In this document: piece after piece, positions 11,284 to 22,080 of the stretch
How positions within the stretch are numbered: position 1 is the stretch's first letter
How the letters are laid out: each line of letters starts with the position of its first letter
Made by a program: the position numbers and the translations under genes
The notes under the pieces: generated by a model
Told to the model about the DNA's origin: nothing
Database searches by the model: none
Seen by the model: only the letters and a program-made list of their open reading frames with translations
Assembly (NCBI RefSeq): GCF_014633365.1
Contig: NC_068344.1
Coordinates: forward strand, 8,447,669-8,511,668
Length of the DNA stretch: 64,000 nucleotides
Source of the DNA: Diospyros lotus
Taxonomy: Eukaryota; Streptophyta; Magnoliopsida; Ericales; Ebenaceae
Direction of reading: 5' to 3'

Positions 11284-12662
11284 TTCACCCTCTCTTGAAA
11301 AGAATTTGTCCTCAAATCATCACCTACATCAAATGGAGACAAATCAGCAACATTAAAGCTGACACTGACATTATACTCACCTGGGAGGTCTAACTTGTAA
11401 GCATTATCATTGATCCTTTCAAGTACTTGAAATGGTCCATCTCCTCGTGGAAGCAGTTTTGAACGCCTTTGAACGGGAAAACGTTCTTTCCTTATATGCA
11501 ACCAAACCCAATCACCCGGCTCAAATAAAACTTTCTTGCGCCCCTTATTAGCATGGTTAGCATATTGTTCAGTCCTCCTTTCAATGTTTTGGCGAGCCTT
11601 TTCATGGATGTGCCTAACAAAGTCAGCTTTCTCCTTTCCATCAAAATTAACATGCTCAGCCATAGGTAAATGAGTTAAATCCAAAGGAGTTAATGGATTA
11701 AAACCATAAACCACTTCAAAAGGTGAAAACTTAGTTGCTGAATGCACACTCCTATTATATGCAAACTCTATATGCGGCAAACATTCCTCCCATGTTTTCA
11801 AATTCTTTTGTATTATAGCACGCAACAAAGTAGATAAAGTTCTATTAACTACTTCAGTTTGACCATCAGTCTGTGGATGACAAGTAGTAGAAAATAAAAG
11901 TTTAGTTCCTAACTTACCCAATAAAGTCTTCCAAAAATAGCTTAAGAACTTTGCATCCCTATCTGAGACAATACTCTTTGGCATGCCATGCAATCGTATA
12001 ACCTCCCTGAAAAACAAGTCAGCAATATGTGAGGCATCATCTGTTTTGTGACATGGAATGAAATGTGCCATTTTAGAAAACCTATCAACAACCACATATA
12101 TGGAATCCCGACCCCTTTTTGACCTAGATAAACCCAACACAAAATCCATAGAGATATCAATCCAGGGTTCACTAGGAATAGGCAAAAAAGTATATAAACC
12201 ATGAGGCTTAACCTTAGACTTAGCTTGTCTATAAGTGACACACTTCTCACAAATTCTTTCGACATCACGTTTCATATGTGGCCAAAAGAAGTGTTCATGA
12301 AAAACATCCAAAGTCTTAGTTATACCAAATTGCCCCATCAAGCCACCACCATGAGCTTCTCGAATAAGCAATTCACGCAAAGAACATTTAGGCACACATA
12401 ACTTATTTTCTCTAAATAAAAAACCATTATGCCTAAAGAACTTATCAAATGCCACTTTCTCACATGCATTGAATACATTACCAAAATCAGAGTCATCAAC
12501 ATACAAGTTTTTAATGTACTCAAAACCTAATATTTTTGCATCTAAGATAGAGAGTAAGGCGTACCTTCGAGACAAAGCATCAGCTACAATATTTTCCTTA
12601 CCTTGCTTGTATTTGATCACATAAGGAAATGTTTCAATGAACTCCACCCACTTGTCATGTTG
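11061..12662 (-). pseudogene. Chromovirus integrase with LTR-encoded C-terminus
   Basis: Integrase inserts the DNA copy into the genome. After [20 protein letters not shown] comes the zinc-binding region, which ends [11 protein letters not shown] where CVTC would be expected, so the last Cys is probably lost. The catalytic core keeps its acidic residues: Asp in [12 protein letters not shown], Asp in IVSDRDAKF and Glu in [16 protein letters not shown]-like module ([13 protein letters not shown] then [12 protein letters not shown]) follows. The tail [12 protein letters not shown] lies inside the 3' LTR and resembles the CR-type end of CRM elements (inference). The polypurine tract is embedded in the coding frame at the residues SFQERVN. 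Confidence 0.93.
11284..11297 (-). promoter_or_regulatory. Polypurine tract of the chromovirus
   Basis: On the minus strand CAAGAGAGGGTGAA lies directly against the 3' LTR start TGATGCAAG. It would prime plus-strand DNA synthesis, and it is also codons of the integrase frame. Confidence 0.8.
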
Positions 12663-13889
12663 CTAGTTTAGCTTGTGTTGTCCCTTTATATGCTTTAGAG
12701 ATTCATGATCCGTATGAATCACAAACTCCTTCGGCCAAAGATAGTGCTGCCAAGTTTCCAATGCCCTAATTAATGCATACATCTCTTTATCATATGTAGG
12801 GTAATTTAAGGCTGCCCCACTTAGCTTCTCACTAAAATAAGCAATGGGACGTCCTTCCTGCATTAGAACAGCTCCAATACCTATTCCTGAAGCATCACAT
12901 TCAATTTCAAAGGTTTTAGCAAAGTTAGGTAAAGCAAGCAAAGGAGCATTAGTTAGTTTTTTCTTAAGCAAACTAAATGCCTTTTCTTGTTCATTACCCC
13001 ACTTAAAACCTACATGCTTTTTAATAACTTCAGTCAAAGGTGCAGTTAGGCTACTAAAATCTTTCACAAATCTCCTATAAAAGCTAACCAAACCATGGAA
13101 ACTTCTCACATTCCCCACACTTGTAGGTGTCGGCCAATCTTGGATTGCCTTAACATTTTCTTCATCTACCTCAATTCCTCTAGCACTAACAACAAAACCA
13201 AGGAATACAAGCCTATCTGTGCAAAAGGTGCACTTTTTGAGGTTAGCAAACAAGTTTTCTTTCCTTAAAACATCTAAAACAAGTTTTAAATGTTCAACAT
13301 GCTCATCTAAGTTTTTGCTATAAATCAGAATATCATCAAAGTAGACAACCACAAATTTGCCAATAAAAGCACGCAAAACATGGTTCATTAGCCTCATGAA
13401 AGTACTAGGTGCATTAGTTAATCCAAATGGCATAACTAACCACTCATATAATCCATATTTTGTTTTAAATGCAGTTTTCCATTCATCACCTTCTCTCATC
13501 CTAATCTGATGATATCCACTCTTAAGATCAATTTTGGTAAAGACACAAGAACCATGCAATTCATCAAGCATATCATCTAATCTAGGAATGGGATGTCGAT
13601 ACTTTACAGTGATATTGTTGATGGCACGACAATCAACACACATCCTCCATGAACCATCTTTCTTGGGCACAAGCAATACTGGAACTACACAAGGACTCAT
13701 GCTCTCACGCACATACCCCTTTTCCATGAGCTCACTAACCTGCCTTTGAAGTTCCTTGGTCTTCTCGGGATTGCTTCTATAGGCTAGTCTATTTGGAATT
13801 GATGCTCTGGGTATGAAATCAATGTGATGCTCGATTCCCCTTATTGGTGGTAAGCCAATAGGTAGCTTTTCAGGGAATACATCATTGAA
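12663..13889 (-). pseudogene. pol: Chromovirus reverse transcriptase and RNase H
   Basis: This part copies element RNA into DNA. A block [15 protein letters not shown] just after the TAA at 13890-13892 marks the entry to the RT domain. RT motifs follow in order: [46 protein letters not shown], and the catalytic YFDDILIYS, where both metal-binding Asp are intact. RNase H follows, with [24 protein letters not shown] and [10 protein letters not shown]. The frame stops at TAG 12663-12665, inside the connection to integrase. Apart from that stop, the domain looks complete, which points to recent inactivation. Confidence 0.95.
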
Positions 13890-14167
13890 TTACTGCAAAA
13901 GAAAAACAACAACGCTAGGTAGAGGGAGGTTAAGCTCATTAGAACTAAAACAAGCCTCTTTGTACAAAAGTACAATCATAAGCTGATTTAGAAACAAAGA
14001 CTTTTTGATCTCACTCTCTGTTACATAGAAGTTCACTTGTTTTCTCTCTTTTCTTTCCTCACTACCTGAAATTCATTTTCCTTTCTTGCTCTCTTTTTCT
14101 CTCTGTTTGATCTCAGTTTCTCTTACTTTTGAACTCTCACTCTCTTTTTTCATCATCTCAGTTTCTC

Positions 14168-15877
14168 TTACTTTTGAACTCTCACTCTCATTTTTCTTAT
14201 CACTCTCTTTTTTAACCTTACTTGATCTTCATACACTTGTCTTGGGGATAGGGGTACAAGAGTAATTGGTTTTTCATTAAGTACAAAGGAGAATCTATTG
14301 GTATAACCATCATGAATTACACACCTATCAAACTGCCATGGTCGCCCCAAAAGGATATGGCCGGCATGCATTGGCACCACATCACACAAAACTTTATCTA
14401 TATACTTCCCAATTGAGAATGAAACAAACACTTGTTTGGTTACTTTAAATTCTCCACAATCATTCAGCCATTGTAGCTTATACGGCCTAGGATGCTTCAA
14501 AGTCATCAAATTCAATTTTTCAACCAAGCTAGTGCTAGCCACATTAGTACAGCTGCCCCCATCAATAATCATGCCACATACCTTATCGTTGACATGGCAT
14601 CTAGTATGAAAAATGTTCTCTCGTTGCTCTTTCGCATCAGTTTTGACTTGCACACTAAGAGCTCTCCTGGCCACCAAGAGCTCCCCATCAACCGGGTACT
14701 CAATACCACTTGCATCCTCTAAAGGTGGCATGGACTCATTATCAGAATTATTATCAAACTCATCTTCGATCTCAATATCACCATCATCTTTCAGAATCAT
14801 TACTCTCTTGTTTGGGCATTGAGATGCAATATGGCCTGTCCCCAAATACTTAAAGCATTTGATATCTCTAGTTCTAGGAGGTAGAGTATCAGATTTTACC
14901 TTATGTGGTGCTCCTCCATCTTTGTTGGTGTTGGAGGTTTCGACTTTGGGCTTGAAATTAGGCTTTTCATCCTTTCTGCTCCAATTCGATTTCCATGTTG
15001 AAGAGCCTGAATTTTGCCCAATTCGTGTGGACCCCTTTCTCTTCAATTGTCGCTCCACTTTAATGGCCATGTGCACCATGTCATCTAACTCAATGTAATG
15101 TTGTAATTCTACCACATCTGCAATATCACGATTCAATCCAACTAGGAACCTGGCCATGGTAGTTTCTCGGTCCTCTTCCACATTGGCTCGAATCATGGCT
15201 ATTTCCATCTCCTTGTGGTAGTCCTCAACACTTTTGGAACCTTGAGTAAGGCGTTGCAACTTCTGAAATAAGTCCCTATAGTAGTGACTTGGAATGAATT
15301 GCCTCCTCATAATAGCCTTCATTTCTTCCCATGTCTCAATGGGCCTTTCACGATTTCATCTCTTGCTCAAAATAAGTTGATCCCACCAAATAATAGCATA
15401 ATCAGTAAATTCTACGGTGGCCAATTTTACCGTTTTCAATTCGAAGTAGTTGTGACATGCAAACACCATTTCCACCTTTGTTTCCCACTCCAAATAAACT
15501 TCTGGATCATTTTTGCCTTGGAAAGATGGAATCTGCATCTTAATGTTGTCCAAGTTGTTATCAATCCTTTCTCTATGTCTAACTCCTCTATCTCTATTCC
15601 CACGCCTAAATCTGCCTATACTGACATTAGAGGCACGATCATCATCATCTAGATCATCCCCATAGTCATCTTCATAATCATACCTAGGTGGATGCCTTTC
15701 TCTTCGTTGTACAGTAGGAGCTCTAGGTGGTTGCCCCCTTTGTGAACTAGATTCAACTTTATCTATTCTCTTATTTATCTCATCAAACCTCATCTCCATT
15801 CGTTCAAATTTTTGCTCTAAGGACTGAAAGAAGAGTTTGAAATCTATCTTTTCTTGAGCTTCATTCTCTTGAGACAT
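14168..15877 (-). pseudogene. gag: Chromovirus gag and aspartic protease, one nonsense mutation
   Basis: Gag would form the particle and the protease would cut the polyprotein. The likely start is MSQENEAQEK at 15877. The more upstream Met at 15898 lacks the usual family beginning. An acidic linker is followed by the gag domain (QIPSFQGKNDPEVYLEWE). A TGA at 15356-15358 interrupts the frame, which resumes in the same frame through RPIETWEEM. The zinc knuckle reads [14 protein letters not shown], with Tyr where the second Cys is expected, so zinc binding is probably lost. The protease active site reads [12 protein letters not shown], the DGGS variant I know from related plant elements, followed by [11 protein letters not shown]. 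The frame ends at 14168 in a Ser/Arg-rich tail that contains a 45-bp duplication (14114-14203). Confidence 0.9.
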
Positions 15878-15898
15878 GTTTAATACCCTGCAAAACAA

Positions 15899-16631
15899 AG
15901 TTAGGAAACCTCACAAACACTCCCTCACGTGTTTCCTCTCAAGATTGATAGCACTCACACTCGTGTATTTTCAAACTTGGCTTTTACCCTCTTATGAGTT
16001 CACACTCTCTTGCCTTTTTCCACTCTTTAGCCTCATCTTTTAGTTCTTTATTGAACTCAAATAAACTCAATCAAAATTTTCCTTACAACAATCCAAACTC
16101 AACAAATTAGATCACTAAGTATGAGAATGGGTTAATTCGCAAAGGATGAAAAAAATAGGCAGAATTTAAGAAGCCAAAAGAATAAAGTTATAATGAAACA
16201 ATGAATAAGAAAGGCAAAGGAAAATGAGATATGAATTTTGATGCAACTAGGGTCGACTGCTCTGAATAAACAGAATACACACTTTATGCAATCAAAACTT
16301 GGATGATAAGCAACACTTCAACTAATTCAGATTCAATTGATTTCTGAATTTTCTATACTTTTTTTTTTTTTGAATTTTCAATTTTGCACTTTCTTTTTCT
16401 TTTCAAACTTCCAACTTTCCACTCTTTTTTTTTTTTTTTCTTTTTTGAATTTCCAACTTTCCCTTTTTTTTTTCTTTTTCTTTGGATTCCCAACTTCCAA
16501 CTTTTTAAACTTGAACAAATCAAGATGAAGAATATAGGCAAAGTTGCAGACTTGAAGAACAAACAATGGTGCGGAAATAAAGAGAAATAATAAACAATGA
16601 AAGAAAAAACAAGGAAAGTTCAAACCTGATT
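15899..16631 (-). other. Leader of the chromovirus with phased A-tracts
   Basis: This is the untranslated leader between primer binding site and gag. At 16356-16510 the plus strand has four long T-tracts separated by (A)ATTTCCAACTTT-like words, so the RNA would carry repeated A-tracts. Apparent poly-Lys or poly-Phe reading frames here are compositional. Confidence 0.6.
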
Positions 16632-16652
16632 TAGAACCTGGCTCTAATACCA
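16632..16652 (-). promoter_or_regulatory. Primer binding site (initiator tRNA-Met type)
   Basis: On the minus strand, just after the 5' LTR, the sequence reads TGGTATTAGAGCCAGGTTC. This matches the usual plant retrotransposon site complementary to the 3' end of initiator tRNA-Met, with one base changed in the TGGTATCAGAGC core. Confidence 0.8.
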
Positions 16653-16654
16653 AA

Positions 16655-17536
16655 TGATGTGAACCCCACGAAGGAAGGTGAGACCCGACGATCAAAAATG
16701 GTTCATTTGCCAAGGATCGTTTTAAAACAGATTCGTAATAAAGAAAATAAAAGACCTTGACCCGTTATCTATAAAGAGATAAGAACCAAAGGTATAAGAA
16801 GGTAGGGTTGGCGCCACACTCAAGATAGATGAGAAGGGTTGTGAGTGATAAGTCAAGAATGAACGCCACAAGATGAAATCTTGATAAGTTCAAAGTAGTT
16901 CGTTGAAGAACCAAAGAGAAAACTCTCACTAATAATATTGTCAAAAACTACATTCCTCTTGGGTTACATTGGCTTATATAGCCGAACTCAAATTCTAAAT
17001 CAGAAGGAAATAAACCAAATCCTAGGCATAGTAGGAATTGATTACAAGAAGAAAATAGCATAATTTGATAAAGAAACAAGAATTATCTAAAATAGAAAAG
17101 ATTTAAAACAAAGGAGGAAATAAGCGAAGCTTGGATCTTATCAATCAATCAATCAATCAATCAAAACTTCATCCTCAAATCTTGTCAATCAATCAACCAA
17201 TCAATCAATCAATCCCAAATCTTGCAATCTTGTCAATCAATCAACCCCAAATCTTGCAATCTTGCAAATCTTCTCAATCAATCAATCATTCCCAAATCTT
17301 GCAATCTTGTCAATCAATCCAGATTACTTTCAGAGACTTGGATAACATTGACAAAGCATTGACTATCTTGAATACTTAATTCGAGCATATTAGAATTTTG
17401 AACAATGCTTGAATTTGAGATGTGTTCAATTAGCCAATTTAATGCTCCTGTAATTTTCTTGGTTCGTGCCCTTGTCATTGGACCTCCATGGATGCTTAAC
17501 GGGTCTTGTGGGGTTTTAGCTATGTGACTTGCATCA
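16655..17536 (-). repeat. 5' LTR of the chromovirus (882 bp)
   Basis: This is the matching LTR with the same ends as the copy at 10357-11283. It is 45 bp shorter, mainly through indels in the AATC/AACC array at about 17142-17330. It would drive transcription on the minus strand. Confidence 0.95.
16973..16981 (-). promoter_or_regulatory. TATA box of the chromovirus 5' LTR
   Basis: On the minus strand it reads CTATATAAG within GGCTATATAAGCC. The same sequence is conserved in the other LTR near 10673-10681. Confidence 0.65.
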
Positions 17537-20076
17537 CCTATAAATCACAATTCAATTCTAGGGCTCGTTCTTCCTAATTTATGATTATTTCGTTAGGTGT
17601 CCAGGTGTAATCAAATATTTTTAATCATCAAATTAACCGTGATATTTAGTATAATCTGTGACCATTAAAATCAAAAAAACATACATCAAGAATCAAATAA
17701 ATATTTACCTTGGTATCTGCATCAAATATCTATTCATTCATTCGAGAGAGCTATTTATAGCTCATCATATGGTGTTCACCACTAATATATCTCATGCAAT
17801 CAATTTATTTATATTAAAGATGACCAAAAAATAATATAAATAAAAAGATTAAATTAATCACAATGAATGAAACTAAAAATTAAGAATTGATTCAACAATA
17901 GTTCCAAACGATGTAAAATATTCATGTAAATTAAATTAGTTCATAGCTTAATTAATATAATCCATAAAATAAATAAAAATTAAAGCTTCCCTGTCCAGAT
18001 CTGTATCAGATCTGGTTTGCCAACCAAATCTAATGGAATGGAAAGCTTCATCCAAATGCGGCTCGCCTTATGCGTGACCAAGCGTGCCTTGCGTGCGGCC
18101 AACAGCTGCCTGCTTCAGCACTCCACTGCCTCCTTCAAATGCTGCCACAGCCTTGCGTGCCCTCCTTCACTGCTCAGCCACGGCTTGCGTCCCTCTTCCT
18201 TTTTAATACCTTTTGATGTCTGAAGTTTATTTTGAAAATTAGCTGCTGAAATGTCTAAAAGAACACTTGATTTATTAATTTTCGCATTACAGCAGCGGGC
18301 TTCACTTGAGATGCAATTTTCACCCTCAAAATAACAGAACTTGCTAACGTCATAAACTTGAAAATTGTAGCCATGTCTCTTGGCTTTCTGTAGCATCAAG
18401 AATAGCGTTAATCCGACATATATACAGAAAGTTATGCTCAAAATACTGCAGGGTTACTGTACTTTACACCATAAACTATAAAATTTATCCTAAAATCATT
18501 TTTCCTGCAAAATACACTCACCAAACGCATCAAACAACCAATTTCATAAAAAAATGTAGCATAAAATAAAGGAAATAAAGCATAAATAACATCACAAATA
18601 TGGTGTTATCATGTATATCTTATGTGAAGTTTGGTTCACCATAGATAGTATCCTAAAATGTTTAACCAAAATTAACTACGAAGTTTAGTTAACCAAAGTT
18701 TGCCTTGAGGTTAACCAAAGTGAGTCAAAATGCTCTCGTCATTTTCAATTTTTAAGTTTGGCCGACTGAAGTTCATCTCCTAGTCAACGCGAAACCTTCT
18801 ATAATGCACCATGTCTATTTTCAAACTAAGTTTAATCGATCAAAGTCACCACTTTAGTCAATGAAAGTTGATTAGAATCTTAAGTACATTATTGACTTGG
18901 TCATTTTTTCAAGTGTTTTTAATCTCAAAAATTAATCAAAACAGCCAAGTATTTATGCTGGTGAAAATGGAAAGTGAAACACATTACAATCTGATTCAAG
19001 TTGATATTCAAGGGCTTGCTTGAAAAGTTTTTGCTACTCATTATTGTCTATACCTGTGAAAAGCTTGGTCTGGATCATGAAACTAAATTTGTTGCATATA
19101 TCCATTGTCATAATGGATTCAAAAAGGCAGTGCAGGGTAGCTTCAAAGCACATACAAAGACAAGTGCAAAACAGAGTACAACTCTGTGTCATTCAAAAGC
19201 TAAGACAATATTATAAAATGGAGATTGAAGTTATCAACTAACAAGTGTTTGTTAAACAAAAGTATGAGTGGGAAGAGATGCAAATTACACCAAACACATG
19301 AGTATGAAAGTGATCAATTATCTCAAGAGCTAAATGTGTTAAAGGAAATGGTAAAGATTAACAATATTGAAGGATCGAGCTCTTACAATGTCACCATTTC
19401 AAGACAAAGGAATAAAGGGAGCATAGGTGATCATTGATTTCTTTAGGGTCATAATTAGGGTTAAGTTTAAGGGAAAATGTTGGAAAATTAAATTTAACTA
19501 TAAATTGAAAAGGTTAGACACGTGTGACTTTAAATACATTGAATGTAAAGTAAGGAGTCATATGTGATCTTGGAAAGTTCTTAGATATTTGTGAATAGTG
19601 TTTCATTATATCTAATTGTGTTTGCTTCATACCAAAGTTTGTGTATGTGAGAGTCCATAAGTACCTAGCTAAGTTGTCATGTTTAGTAAAACAAAGTTTG
19701 CAATGAAATATATATTCTCCCAGTGTTGTCCTCATAAGTCTTTAGTAGTAGTCTTGATGATAATATTATTGTTTTATTTCAACTATCAACATTCGGACTC
19801 AACACAATCACACATAATGTGATTGTGAGTTTGAGGAAAATAGAAGAAGATTATTATAGTTAAAGACTTGGATTTATTTTTCAAAGAAAGAGAGTCCAAT
19901 GCATTTATAGTCTTTAAGAATTCCGAGGCTCTTAGTGAAAAGGAAAAGGGCCCATGTAGTTAAATCTTTGAGGTTTGATAGATAAGACGAATGCAAATTA
20001 AAAAAAATTCAATGAATTTTGTGAAAAATGTGTAATTTGTCACCCTATAATCATTTCAAGGTCTCCATAACAAAAT
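17537..20076. other. Intergenic or repeat sequence, no gene recognised
   Basis: The first kilobase looks like the continuation of the repeat-like block before 10357. The rest is AT-rich with only short, unconvincing frames. A GGGAAAATGTTGG junction near 19461-19473 resembles a copia polypurine tract plus LTR start, but I found no matching LTR or coding sequence. Confidence 0.35.
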
Positions 20077-20640
20077 TGTAATATCTAGAAATTTTTTAAA
20101 AATATTCTAAAGAAATACAAAAGTCAAAGAAATAAAGTCAAAGGGTTTATTAATAATCTTGTCAAAGACTATAACCTTTTAAGGGAATTTTGACAATTTC
20201 CCTAAAATTGAAACCTAAATAAGGACATTTTGGAAAAAAATTTAAGGGTATAAATGTAAGAATTTTAAGAAAATAAGGTTGTAGTGTGATATTTTAAAGA
20301 TCCTTGAGGTGCGAGTGTACTCAGAACTCTGGGATGAAATTGAGAACTAAACTTGAAAAGGGGCTTAGTGACACTTTTTGAACCTCAACAACTGACCAAC
20401 AAGGACCTAGATGAAAGAAGAAATATAGATAAAGGGTCTTAAGTGTAATTTTTAAAAAAATTCGAAGACAGTGGAAGTATAACTCAAATTTGAGCACGAA
20501 GCGGGTACAAGGTGGGTGTTGGGGTATTAAAGTTGGGGAGTAAAACCCAACTCCTTCCCTAAGAGAATTATAAAATAAATCATTTAAGTAGAGTTTTATA
20601 TACATGGACCACACCATTTAGTTTTGGACTTAATATTGCA
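20077..20640 (+). mobile_element. Truncated chromovirus-like LTR fragment
   Basis: The stretch starts TGTAATATCTAGAAATTTT, very like the LTR start at 53005 (TATAATATCTCGAAATTT) and of the same style as the solo LTR at 5664. It continues with the typical run of AAGGGTATAAATGTAA-like sequence. No 3' terminus or target duplication was found, so it is truncated. Confidence 0.45.
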
Positions 20641-20881
20641 CTGCATTAAAAAGCTAGCATAATATGTGATCTACCACAATATCTATTAAAAATATTTATA
20701 AGAAAACAACTACCACAATGTCTCATCTTTATAAGAATAAGCAGTTGCTAAGTTCTTTTTTTCGAGTTACAAATCATTATCATAATTGAGGTTTTGTAGC
20801 TAACCTAGTAATTAATAAAAACTTATACAATTTACATGGGTAAATATTTTCGTACCTTGCTTTCCAAGGAATTCTGCATCC

Positions 20882-22080
20882 TCAACTCACATTGGATGAA
20901 CATAATGTGATGCCATCTGTGCCTAGACAATGCGTAATTATTGGGCCATTTATAGAAAACAAGACAGGTTTGGGTGGGACATGTAATGAATGTAGGCTTC
21001 CTTCCAACATTTCCAACACTTTAGTCATTGACGGACGGTTTGAGGGATCGGTTTGTATGCACCACAAGCTAACTATTATCATCTTTCTTGCTTTTTCATT
21101 TTCTTCTTCGCTTGTAATACAATGAGGCCCAATTTCTTGTTCCTTTTCAAGATGTTTGTAAATCCAGTTTGGAAAATACATATCACTACTACAATCAACA
21201 GCTGAATCATTCCAATTTTCTCTCCCCACAATCATGTCCAAAATCATCATCCCATAGCTATAAACATCTACTTTATAAGAGACCCCTCCATAGTTTCTTG
21301 AAAATAGCTCAGAGGCAATATATCCAATCGTCCCTCTTGTTCCAAACAATGATATGATACTTTGCTTGTGAAGACATTGTTTTGCAAGTCCAAAATCTGA
21401 TATTTTGGGACAAAAATTTTCATCTAGAAGAATGTTATGAGGCTTTATATCAAAGTGCAAAATCCTTGTTTTGCAACCCAAATGGAGATACTCTAATCCT
21501 TTAGCAACACCAACAACAATCTTATATAATTCTTCCAATCCCAATTCATGTTCTTTTGGCATATTTCTATCATGTATAAATTTTTCGAGAGATACATTAG
21601 CCATGAACTCATAAATTAGAGCTCTTTTTCCATTCTCATAACAAAAACCCAATAGATTTACAATATTAACATGAGATGTCCGACTTATACTCGCAACTTC
21701 ATTTACAAATCGTTCTCATCGCCTTTTGATTCCTTCAAAAGTTTCACTACCACGAAGAGCCAATCATGTAACTTTTCTTTATAAACAGTACCAAACCCTC
21801 CTTCGCCGAGTTTATTTTTGAAAGAGTTGGTAATTTTCTTAATATTCAAATAGCTATATCTTTTAGGGGTAAGAGAACCAAACCTCCTTAGAAAAGCCTT
21901 AACATTTTGATCATCCATTTTCTTGAGATTTACAAAACAAAGAAATTTTTTTGACATGTCTTTCCATGCAAAATAGTAGAACATTATTATCAAGGCCACT
22001 AATACAACAGTTCCAATACCTGTAATCAAGCATTCAATATGAAATAGCATGCACAAAGTATTAGACATATAAAATTTCAA
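20882..22080 (-). pseudogene. LRK10-like receptor kinase pseudogene (TM and kinase domain)
   Basis: Intact relatives are plasma-membrane Ser/Thr receptor kinases with a cysteine-rich extracellular domain. Here a splice acceptor (TTACAG, ending at 22020) opens an exon encoding a membrane segment (GTVVLVALIIMFYYF). The juxtamembrane block TPKRYSYLNIKKIT and Gly-rich loop LGEGGFGTVYKEKL follow, then VVVKLLKES. A one-base deletion near 21708 shifts the frame and stops at 21703. The kinase resumes in the other frame just before the GFCYENGKR block, with [15 protein letters not shown] and [14 protein letters not shown], where Ser replaces the Pro of the usual APE motif. It ends at 20882 after a normal kinase C-lobe ([17 protein letters not shown]). 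No extracellular-domain exon is visible upstream, so this is a truncated, frameshifted copy. Confidence 0.9.

Larger units (their letters stand above)
10357..17536 (-). mobile_element. Nearly complete chromovirus (Ty3/gypsy, CRM-like) LTR retrotransposon
   Basis: This is a full-length element with two LTRs of 927 and 882 bp, read on the minus strand. The target duplication CCTAT is exact at 10352-10356 and 17537-17541. Order on the coding strand is LTR (17536-16655), primer binding site, A-rich leader, gag, protease, reverse transcriptase, RNase H, integrase and polypurine tract, then LTR (11283-10357). The polyprotein runs past the polypurine tract and ends inside the 3' LTR, an arrangement I associate with CRM-type chromoviruses (inference). 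Stops at 15356-15358 (TGA), 13890-13892 (TAA) and 12663-12665 (TAG), plus a frame change between about 14168 and 13892, disable it. High LTR similarity suggests a fairly recent insertion. Confidence 0.95.

Noticed and set aside
16337..16713. Poly-Phe and poly-Lys frames as genes
   Set aside because: They come from T/A-tracts in the retrotransposon leader, are open on both strands, and have no domain.
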